From NCBI GenBank assembly GCA_035771165.1, contig JAWNZC010000351.1:8563501-8627500 (forward strand): 64,000 nucleotides of DNA, read 5' to 3'. The number at the start of each line of letters is the position of its first letter. Positions within the stretch are counted from its first letter, which is position 1. The translations under genes were made by a program, and so were the position numbers. A model generated the notes under the pieces. The model saw only the letters and a list, made by a program, of their open reading frames with translations, had not been told where the DNA came from and did no database searches. Positions 54,709-64,000 of this stretch are shown piece by piece. This DNA is from Paragorgia papillata (Eukaryota; Cnidaria; Anthozoa; Scleralcyonacea; Coralliidae).

Positions 54709-57700
54709 ATGGCAGTAGGATCTGGTTCGCCAGCACCTCTAAAGAAAGTGCAGCGAGTGCAATTTGGAATATTCAGTCCCGACGAAGTCGTAAGTGTTGA
54801 TGTGTGGTATTAAAATTAGCATGAACACGTTTTTAATAAAGTAATATTATTTTCTTTCGAATATACGAACAATTCGCGAATGCAGAATCATTTTTCTGAA
54901 TCTATATTTGTTCTTACTAGAAACAAATGTCGGTGACAGAAGGAGGAGTGAAATATTCGGAGACGATGGAAGGAGGACGACCGAAACTGAACGGATTAAT
55001 GGATCCTCGTCAGGGCTGTGCTGACCGCTATTCACGATGCCAGACTTGCGCTGGAAATATGACTGAATGTCCAGGTCACTTTGGACACATCGAACTGTCA
55101 AAACCAGTGTTCCACGTTGCACTTTTACCAAAAATCATCAAGGTCTTGCGATGTGTCTGCTTCTACTGTTCAAAGCTTCTCGTCGACCCGGTAATGATTT
55201 ATAAATTATTCATTTCTAGTGCCATTCTCTTGCACGGTTTATGTTTAACAATCAATATATATATATCTTTTAATATTAGATGTTTTGGTGTGTAGTATCG
55301 CTGTTTATACAATACCCTAGTTGCTATGCGTGTTTTCATTGGTTGTTGGCCATGATCTATTAGAGGACAGACACATGGTCACATCAGATCACGTCAGCTG
55401 ACTTGCCTTTTTCCTTCTTCATGCCCCAAAATCCGGCACGAGTTTCGACAAAGACCTTTTAAATTTGTATTGTATAAAACAAATAGATTCCATTTTGTTG
55501 TTGTCTGTTCAGTTATAGATGCACAGAGGACGTCACAACGTGGTAAGAACATCAGTGACCCACTCGACTGCGTCTCGTGGGCCACTTTTTTGTTCTTACC
55601 ACGTTGTGACGTCATCTGTGCATCTATAACTGAACAGACAATGGCAAAATGGAATCTATTTGTTAAATATTTTTACTCGTTGTATGTATTTTGACTTGCC
55701 CAGTATCACTGTATATTTTTACAAGTTGTGCCATTGATGAGCCCGCAGGGCAAGTCAAAATACAAACAACGAGGATAAAATTTTGCACCATTATAAAATA
55801 ATAAGCATACATGAAGTAGTCTCCCGTGTGATAAATTTGATTGGCTAACAATCCACCAGTACAAATAACTAACTATCCAAATATCGCTGTATATTTGCAC
55901 TCATTTTTAGCGTTATTTGGACAGTTTTTAATGCAGTTGTATAATAATTCCCCATACCTATATCTATATGTAGGACAGGGGTGGCCAATTACAATGTGTG
56001 GGCCTCATGTAGCCCAGAGAAATATTCTATGAAACTGCAAAGCTTTTCTGGCTTTCTTTGAGAAAAAAAATAAAAAATTGTTTTGTGTGTCTATATTTAA
56101 CAATCCTGCAATGTCTGTCATAGGGCTTGATACCATGCCATTAACTACTGTACCTGCACTAGTGTGCCTAATTACAAGGATACAGTAATGTAAACTACGA
56201 CCTTTGGAGGGTGTAGTTCCGTCGGAGAGAGTTTGCCCTAATAGCTGAGGACCAGTTTACAGGAACAGGTGATCCACCAAGACGGGAGTGGTCTTATAGG
56301 TAGAGCAGCTCCAGGCAAGCCTAAACTCCCAACTAACTTGTAGCAATGTTGCCAAGAATTACCCTCTCCTAACAGAACTACTGTCACACATAAAGTGGAG
56401 AAGTAACTTACCAAATAATAATCAATGGTTCCGAAATTACCATACTGACCTGGACCTAAGAAAGCCACCAGGGGCCAACCAACAGAGAAATGGTGAAAGC
56501 TGCAATTGAATGGCCAACATCCAGGCGACCATCAATGAACGGAACCTGTACGCAAAGCCAGAAGCAAAGGCCCACTCCTGCAACATAGAAAAGCAACAAA
56601 CGGGCCCTTTCCAGAGCAGGTAGACAAGTACATAGCAAGCAACGGCAAGCAACGAGCTGGACTTAAGAGCAGCTAAAGAGCCCAATAAACTTAAATTACA
56701 CTAAGCAAAAACTGGACAAGCCGGTACTGTTCAGCACAAGCTACTACACATTACAGCATACTACGGCACATTTTTTCAGAGTAGCCAAGAACACACCCTA
56801 CAAATTAAGTTATCACCCAGAGTAGCTGGGAACAGACCCAATGTACAGGCATGGCAACACAAACTACCAACAGCTAGGCACATGCTACTACTACACAAAA
56901 TTACAGCACACTACTGCACATTTTCTTGGAGTAGCCAAGAACACACCCTACATAAGTTATCACCCGGAATAGCCGGGAAACAGACCAGATGTATTGGTGC
57001 GAAACACACAAGCGATCAGGCCAGGACCAGAGGACCCCCCACATGACTGTGCAACAGCAGGGGAGCGCAAATACAGACCCCCAACACCTGTACGGCAATG
57101 TTGCACAGTACGGATCTGCACACACTGAGGACCCCCCACATGACTGTGCAACAGCAGGGGAGTGCAAATACAGACCCCCAACACCTGTACGGCAATGTTG
57201 CACAGTACAGACCCGCACACACTGAGGACCCCCCACATGACTGTGCAACAGCAGGGGAGCACAAATACAGACCCCCAACACCTGTACGGCAATGTTGCAC
57301 AGTACGGATCTGCACACACTGAGGACCCACCACATGACTGTGCACCCCCCACATGACTGTGCAACAGCAGGGGAGCACAAATACAGACCCCCAACACCTG
57401 TATGATAAGCAGTGTTGCACAGTACAGACCCACATAACGATATCGCCAATAAAATTAAAGCAACCCCTGCACAACAGGGCAATGGCAGGGGAGCACAAAT
57501 ACACTGCCCCAGTGACAGTAAAGCACATCTATACAGTCGCCCACAACTGTAGTATAGCCAAGTAGCACAAAGGAGCCCGCTGCAACTGCAGATGACAGCA
57601 ACTTAGTGCAACGCAGATCCCCAGCAACAGTACGACAGCGAAGGCACCGTAGGACAAAATCAGTCACCCAGGGTACAGGAGGACAAAGGCAGTCACCCAG

Positions 57701-58430
57701 GGTACCGTAGGACAAAGGCAGTCACCCAGGGTACAGGAGCACAAACACAGCTTCTGCAACTGTGGGATAGTAAATAGTGCCAACACAAAGTGGATCCCCT
57801 GCAACTGTATGACTGTGCAAGTAAAGCAACTGCTTGACAGTGTGACTGGTGCCTGGAGGTGGGCTGTGGTGGAGTTGCCATGGTTACCTCTGATCAAGGG
57901 GTGGCATCCCCCTGTGGCTTGACACCAATCCTCCAATAATTTCAATTGGCAATCTCTTTTTAACTGTATTAAACCTTTGTTACTCAGCCTGGAATAGTGG
58001 TGGAATGGGTGCTTATTTGAAGAGGGGTGCTTTATATTTATTTTTTTTACTGAAAGAGTACTTATTTGAGGTGGGTACTTATTAGAGTGTGGGCACTTTT
58101 TCAGGATATACAGTATACAAATTTACCTACGCTACACAACTTTGCAAAAATAAATTCATAGTAATCTTGCAATTTTTATATTTTTGATTTTTAGGACCAT
58201 CCTAAGATTAAGGAGATCATGTTGAAGACACATGGTCATGCAAGAAAACGTATTGTGCATGTTTATGAACTTTGTAAAGGAAAGAAACTTTGTGAAGGTG
58301 GGGATGAAATAGACCAAAAGTTAGATGGTGTTGGAGATGGAGAAGGTGATGGTGAGGCTAAAAAGGTGAGAAGTAATTTAACATACAGTAACTGAACTTC
58401 TCTTAGGAAGTGTTGCTGCTCAGTGTTTGT

Positions 58431-58490
<60 letters not shown>

Positions 58491-61400
58491 GTTTTTTAGG
58501 GGGTTCATTATTTTTGGGATTTGATGGTAAGTACAGGTTTTGTGGCTAGAAATAAACAATGTTTGTTCTATATAAATAAGTTCCTTGGTTATATAAACTG
58601 CAGAGTCAGTTTTTTAATAGGTTTTAAAAAAATTCCATAAGGAAACTGCACCATAACTTCTTGCATGTAAACAGTAAACTACATGGTTAAATTAACCACA
58701 TTGTAAAATAAATAGAGAATAATACATGGATGTGCAGAAATATGAAATTTATTTCGAGTGTTGACCAGGATATCTCACGAGTGAGTGAAGCGAACGAGTG
58801 ACATATCCTGTTCAACACGAGAAATAAATTTCATATTTCCAAGCATCCATGTATTGTTCTGTTTATTATATAAAAAAATTGTCCTATTGCCTTGCAAAAA
58901 TTACATTAAACTATAATGCTGATTCAGCGATAATCATCACATGTGCGATTATCATAAACTTTTATTAGTGGTGGAAAAATCAATAAAACACTCTATTTTA
59001 TATAATAAACCACATTAACTGATGAAAAATACAACTGCTTCAATCTTTATTTAATTTTCACTTTTTGGATGAATGTTTTCATTTTAATCATACATGTATA
59101 CTGTACACTTTTTTAAGTGCACTGGTGTATATTAAACCACGTGGCATTAGATTTTGGAAAAATGTTGTAGTTTATAGTTTGGAAAATTATTTGTAATTAC
59201 CAATTGATACATGTGTATGACTAAATTAACCATATTGACTTGTCTGGCATAGGGTCATGGTGGGTGTGGTCGATATCAACCACAGATCAGAAGACAAGGG
59301 TTGGAACTTACAGCTGAGTGGAAACATACCAATGAAGATTCAGAGGACAAAAAAATTATTCTGACAGCAGAAAGAGTTCATGAAATTTTTAAACGTATTT
59401 CAGATGAAGAATGTACAATAATTGGCATGGATCCAAAATATTGTCGTCCTGACTGGATGATTCTCACAGTTTTACCAGTTCCTCCTTTACCAGTAAGACC
59501 TTCCATAGTTATGCATGGAGGAAGTGCTCGTAGTCAGGTATTGTACGGATTTATCTGCATCATAATATTAAGCACACTTGTAATTAGTGATAGTACACTG
59601 TACATATCAGTAGTTATTAACCTTGTGTGCGTGCATACACCACAGGAGTAGAGTAATTGGTTTGTCTCTCTGATGAAGGGCCCTCACTCGAAACGTTAAA
59701 CTACTACGTTCTCTGTTTTGGCAGTATATCTAACCTTACTTTATTTCAATTGGTTTGTCTGTCTGTGTTCTACGTGAAGCTCTTGGTACAAACTACAAAG
59801 CGCATTAGGATACTGCCATTTGCAAATCGTTACCGTTAGGCTTGCGATTTTTTTCATGTTTGTTTACGTTTGAAAGTTGCAAGTTTCAGCAGAAAACATC
59901 GAACATTTAAAAACAAATCAATCTTGAAACTTGCAGCATCATTTCAACATTTCGAAGCCTCCAACGGTGGCTTGCAAATGTTTCCAAGCAACAACGGTGG
60001 CTTGCAAATGGCAGTAAGTGTTTCACAACACACTTGTTGATAAATGGACACTGTAGTTACAGTACATGGGGAAACTCAATATGTGTAATTCCAGAAAATA
60101 TCCGTACTTCCCCCTTTCCCACCCCCATAGATGCCACTTTGGAAATTTCTGGTGGTGGTGGTTACTGACTTCCCGTATGAATATTTTTTGGTACAACACA
60201 ATGACATTCAAGTATTGCACTGCTGGGGGGTCATTTCAAGACAACTTGTTACAGATATGCAGCCAATTTGTTGCAAACATGCCAACAACTTGTTACAAAC
60301 ATTAACATACAAATTACTTGTTACAAACACAAGTCTGGCCATGTGATTTATTTGAGGCACGCGGTGAGTAAGGAACTGAGAAGGAATTAAGAAGAGCGGA
60401 ACATCTTACAACGTACATGTAATGAATGTTTTATAAAGCGTAGCGGAACGGGTTATAACGCAGCGTAATGTCTTACAACGAAGCTCAATGTCTTATGATA
60501 TGTATTATAACATTGTAATATAGCCTAGTGAAACATCTGGGACTGGGACATCGTTTGCCATATTAAAGTCACGCGCGCGATGATAAAACTAGACCATATT
60601 AAGATCACGCTATAAAATGTTTCGCTTCGTTGCAAGATATTACGCTGCGTTGTTAGACATTATGCTACATTGTAAGACATTACACCGCGTTGTTAGACAT
60701 TACACTGCGTATTTAGACATTAAGTTACGGTTCATTAAATTATGCTCCACTCAAGGGACGTTTTTTAATATTTTCTCAAACTGGCGCGTGTTATATAACT
60801 TATATTATATTGCTGTCACAACAAACGAGGTGCGTGCATGGCAAAATGCACATCTCGCTGACTCAAGGCGCATGATGACGATCGCGCCACAAACGGTCAA
60901 GCATGCAAACGTGCAGACAACTTGTTACAAACGTGCAGACAACTTGTTACAAACGTGCAGACAACTTGTTACAAACGTGCAGACAACTTGTTACAAACGT
61001 GCAGACAACTTGTTACAAACATGCAGACAACTTGTTACAAACGTGCAGACAACTTGTCACAAACATGCAGAAGACAACTTGTTACAAACATGCAAACAAC
61101 TTGTTACAAACGTGCAGACAACTTGTTACAAACGTGCAGACAACTTGTTACAAACGTGTAGACAACTTGTTACAAACATGCAGACAACTTGTTACAAACA
61201 TGCAGACAACTTGTTACAAACATGCAGACAACTTGTTACAAACATGCAGAAGACAACTTGTTACAAACATGCAAACAACTTGTTACAAACATGCAGACAA
61301 CTTGTTACAAACATGCAAACAACTTGTTACAAACATGCAAACAACTTGTTACAAACACGCAGACAATTTGTTACAAACACGCAGACAATTTGTTACAAAC

Positions 61401-63753
61401 ATGCAGACAACTTGATACAAACATGCAGAAGACAACTTGTTACAAACATGCAGAAGACAACTTGTTACAAACGTGCAGACAACTTGTTACAAACATGCCG
61501 ACAACTTGTTACAAACATGCAAACAACTTGTTACAAACATGCAGACAACTTGTTACAAACATGCAGACAACTTGTTACAAACATGCAAACAACTTGTTAC
61601 AAACATGCAGACAACTTGTTACAAACATGCAGACAACTTGCTACAAACATGCAGACAACTTGTTACAAACATGCAGAAAACAACTTGTTACAAACATGCA
61701 GACAACTTGTTACAAACATGCAGACAACTTGTTACAAACATGCAGACAACTTGTTACAAACATGCAAACAACTTGTTACAAACATGCAGACAACTTGTTA
61801 CAAACATGCAGACAACTTGTTACAAACATGCAGACAACTTGTTACAAACATGCAGACAATTTGTTACAAACATGCAGACAATTTGTTACAAACACGCAGA
61901 CAACTTGATACAAACATGCAGAAGACAACTTGTTACAAACATGCAAACAACTTGTTACAAAGGTGCAACTAACTTGTTGCAGGATGGTGCAGATCTCAAC
62001 AAACCAGAACAAGGAATAATTCAAATATGTTCTGATGCAATTCAAGTAGGAAGGCCAGCATCTCAAATGAGAACATATCTCCCAAGATATCATTTTGAAG
62101 CCGTTAACATGCTTTGCTAAAAACAGTGCATGGACTGTAGCCATTCGTTTCCAGATTAATTTGGATTTGGAATAGTCACTTTATGTAAACATGCTTTCAA
62201 CAAAAAATATTGTCTGCTATATGACCATGCTTTCATGCAGACTATACCATGATGTAGGCTTTTCCATTCGGCAGCCATTTAGGAATAAAGTAAAGCACTA
62301 GAGGGTCAATTTGCAGTGAAATGGTTCTCCACTGAAATGGATTAACATATGACAGATAAATTTTGCATAGGTTACAGTCAAACCGGATGTTCTCTTGCAT
62401 GCTACTTTGCAATATTGCGTCGCAACATTGCAATGTTGATTGTCAATTTCACTTGAGCAACTTGCAAACGTCTCGTGAAGATTCCTCAGTAGATTCCTTT
62501 AAATGTTCGTCTTTCTTTCGAGTAAATATACAAATTTATGTTTAAAATATTACTGTTGGTGGGTAGATAGTATTTTCAGCCATGCAAATGGTAGTTTAAG
62601 TAAAGAAATGTTGAATTTCGGAAATAAATATTCCCGAAACGTTTGCAAATTGCTCACGGCAACTTGTCAATCAACATTGCAATGTTGCGTGGGAATATTG
62701 CAATGTAGCCCGCAAGAGAACACCCGGTTTGACTTAATATCTTGGTGTCTAATAATCCTTCTCAGCTGTGCAGTACATGTAAATAATTTGTAATTGTGTT
62801 TACTGTAGGATGATTTAACTCACAAACTTTCTGACATCATCAAATCCAACAATGGTCTTCGTAGGAATGAACTTAATGGGGCAGCGGCTCATATAATTGC
62901 TGAAGACACAAGAATGTTACAGTACCATGTGGCAACTTTTATTGACAATGAAATTCCTGGTCTGCCCAAGGTAAGGATGTTTTTAATTTGTCCAGCATCT
63001 ACATAACCTGCTATAACGGGTCTGCTGTACGCTTTTTTTAATCTACACCTACAGTACAGTACCGTACAGTGTAAGATAGATGATGTATAGTGTGAAGAAA
63101 TTTTAGTATGCAAGTACATATAAAATTTTATTTATTTAACCACAGCAGCTCATTTAGTGGTATACTGGTTTGCAAGAGACATGTTCCAAATTACAGTCAC
63201 TGTGTTAATGTACTGTAAAAAATTTTCGTATGTTTTTGCTGTACAGGCTGTCGTAAGTTAAACTCAGCGAAAAACTCCGAGCTCCAGACGGGACTCGAAC
63301 CCACAACTTTCCGAATGCCAGTTGACGCTCTCACGAGTCCCGTCTGGAGTTCAGAGTTTTTCTCTGAGTTTAACTTACGACAGCTTGTACAGCAAAAACA
63401 AACAAAAAAAGCTTTACGAACTCAAGCTGAAAACACTAGTAACGTACTGTAAAATATTGTTATGTCTTTGTCTTACATTAACATAGTCTGAGTTAGTCGT
63501 GTATTTTACGGTTGTTGTATCACTTGTTTTAGGCAATGCAAAAGTCAGGACGGCCTCTGAAGTCAATAAAACAAAGATTAAAAAGCAAAGAAGGTCGTAT
63601 TCGGGGAAACTTGATGGGAAAGCGAGTTGACTTTTCTGCTCGCGCTGTAATCACACCTGATCCTAATCTAGCCATTGACCAAGTTGGTGTTCCTCGAATG
63701 ATTGCACAGAACTTGACCTTTCCTGAGATCGTCACTCCATTTAATATTGACAG
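54709..63753 (+). CDS. POLR2A: RNA polymerase II largest subunit, 5' part (six coding exons, runs off right edge)
   Basis: RPB1 is the catalytic largest subunit of RNA polymerase II. Coding exons in view are 54709-54789, 54921-55190, 58195-58365, 59253-59537, 62809-62970 and 63533-63753. The first 396 residues are present and the last exon ends in phase 2 (GACAG/GTTAGT). The N-terminal clamp-core zinc ligands are C67, C70, C77 and H80 in [17 protein letters not shown], at the positions known for eukaryotic RPB1. A second zinc site is formed by C107, C110, C150 and C179 ([22 protein letters not shown]). Exon 4 carries [14 protein letters not shown] and [11 protein letters not shown]. Exon 6 carries the near-invariant [13 protein letters not shown] and [14 protein letters not shown] of the switch 2/lid region. 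The active-site NADFDGD and the CTD heptads lie outside the window. The start is the only ATG before the conserved KRVQFG-like block ([13 protein letters not shown]). Confidence 0.97.
55479..55665. mobile_element. Near-perfect palindrome in RPB1 intron 2
   Basis: Arms of about 74 bp pair from AACAAATAGATTCCATTTTG through AGTTATAGATGCACAG and ACGTCACAACGTGGTAAGAA. A second hairpin (GTATGTATTTTGACTTGCCC and complement, about 55672-55790) follows directly. Confidence 0.75.
57031..57440 (+). repeat. 97-bp tandem repeat in RPB1 intron 2
   Basis: Copies begin at 57031, 57128, 57225 and 57322 (AGGACCC.CC, then CACATGACTGTGCAACAGCA), spaced exactly 97 bp. A partial fifth follows a short local duplication of CACATGACTGTGCA. 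Divergence between copies is low, so the array is young. Open frames through it are artefacts. Confidence 0.92.
57655..57742 (+). repeat. 29-bp tandem repeat, three copies
   Basis: AGTCACCCAGGGTAC followed by AGGA/CGTAGGACAAAGGC-like sequence is repeated three times in RPB1 intron 2. Confidence 0.8.
58434..58489 (+). repeat. 56-nt poly(G) run in RPB1 intron 3
   Basis: An uninterrupted run of G starts 69 bp after the exon 3 donor. It could form G-quadruplexes in non-template DNA and RNA. Assembly or sequencing error is also possible for a homopolymer this long. Confidence 0.9.
58727..58860. mobile_element. Foldback in RPB1 intron 3
   Basis: AATACATGGATG and GAAATATGAAATTTATTTCG are inverted at the right (CGAGAAATAAATTTCATATT, CATCCATGTATT) around GAGTGAGTGAAGCGAACGAG. 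Confidence 0.65.
60897..61975 (+). repeat. 22-bp satellite in RPB1 intron 4
   Basis: About 48 units of ACTTGTTACAAACATGCAGA plus CA, with A/G (CATGC/CGTGC) and AAAC variants and occasional 25-bp units containing GCAGAAGACA. Early degenerate units are at 60239-60330. The period of 22 cycles all three frames and has no stop, giving open frames up to 451 codons that are not genes. Confidence 0.95.
62374..62735. mobile_element. Foldback family F3 copy 2
   Basis: Ends AGTCAAACCGGATGTTCTC / GAGAACACCCGGTTTGACT. The arms contain GCAATATTGCGTCGCAACAT and a palindrome-rich CAACATTGCAATGTTG core. RPB1 intron 4. Sister of the copy at 31871. Confidence 0.75.
63244..63402. mobile_element. tRNA-derived foldback just before RPB1 exon 6
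   Basis: GTACAGGCTGTCGTAAGTTA / TAACTTACGACAGCTTGTAC ends and arms with AACTCCGAGCTCCAGACGGG / CCCGTCTGGAGTTCAGAG enclose GGGACTCGAACCCACAAC, a B-box-like T-arm in reverse. The same ends occur at 16546-17001. RPB1 intron 5. Confidence 0.65.
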
Positions 63754-64000
63754 GTTAGTTGATACCAGTGTTAGTAATGTTTGTTATCTGTACACATGCA
63801 TGTATGTACTGTATATGAGCGTCCAGCTAAACAGAAGTCCACCACTAGTAACCTCCAGGTTTTTACATGTTGATGTAGTCATCTCAACTTGGCAGCTCTG
63901 CTCTTGTTACCCTTCAAATTTATAGTAATACGGTCTACATTACTTCCTAAGCTTTAGTGTTAGTTGTATGAAATCTACAGTACTTAGGGCCTGTTTATAA
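63754..64000 (+). other. RPB1 intron 6, start
   Basis: Sequence after the exon 6 donor CAG/GTTAGT. No exon with RPB1 homology (expected to continue after NIDR) appears before the window ends. Confidence 0.8.

Noticed and set aside
56901..57482. Cys-rich 193-codon minus-strand frame over the 97-bp repeats
   Set aside because: The repeat period is not a multiple of three and several equivalent frames exist; there is no start or splice support.
58263..58559. Minus-strand proline-rich frame
   Set aside because: It is a translation of the poly(G) run opposite RPB1 exon 3.
59665..59745. Hammerhead ribozyme at the CTCTGATGAAGGGC..CTCGAAACG motif
   Set aside because: An extra A precedes stem II, stem II is weak, and no stem I can be formed; kept only as a dispersed repeat.
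60617..61972. 451-codon open frame and overlapping frames across the 22-bp satellite
   Set aside because: Period 22 reads the same DNA in all three frames; the protein is a simple repeat lying in an RPB1 intron.

Overview
The window is a stretch of an animal (metazoan) nuclear genome. It is AT-rich, intron-dense and packed with short non-autonomous transposons. Four conserved protein-coding genes were assembled by hand from exon homology, GT/AG boundaries and reading-frame continuity: INTS6, NDUFA1, UQCRH and the 5' part of POLR2A/RPB1. Exon lengths and phases close exactly in each of the three complete genes. A basal metazoan fits best, most likely a cnidarian, because of the ancestral-type dense introns, the non-LTR retrotransposon tails and the many foldback MITEs. 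The sequence alone does not prove the phylum.

Layout. Positions 1-740 hold the 3' end of a non-LTR retrotransposon. INTS6 (minus strand, 19 coding exons, 1,004 aa) runs from 33745 down to 1657. Its last intron holds a foldback element of about 4.1 kb (about 2047-6200) filled with a 9-bp satellite. From 33746 to 36532 is an intergenic interval with the INTS6 promoter side, a hAT element and a (TA)n-bounded insert carrying a complete hammerhead-ribozyme fold. NDUFA1 (plus, 3 coding exons, 70 aa) spans 36533-47769 with introns full of nested transposons. UQCRH (minus, 3 coding exons, 132 aa) spans 54205-49394 and is convergent with NDUFA1. POLR2A/RPB1 (plus) starts at 54709, has six coding exons in view and runs off the right edge. 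Its introns carry 97-bp and 22-bp tandem repeats and a 56-nt poly(G) run.

Gene relations. INTS6 and NDUFA1 are divergent, NDUFA1 and UQCRH are convergent, and UQCRH and RPB1 are divergent with only about 500 bp between start codons. NDUFA1 (complex I) and UQCRH (complex III) are respiratory-chain subunits. INTS6 (Integrator) and RPB1 (RNA polymerase II) act on the same polymerase during transcription. This adjacency may be chance and is not an operon.

Most of the DNA is repeat: foldback MITEs with long inverted repeats, hAT- and Mutator-type elements with visible target-site duplications, tRNA-derived SINE-like units and several satellites. The most notable non-coding observation is the hammerhead ribozyme at 35074-35131, with all three stems and the conserved core intact. 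A second hammerhead-like core lies on the minus strand at 52593-52636.
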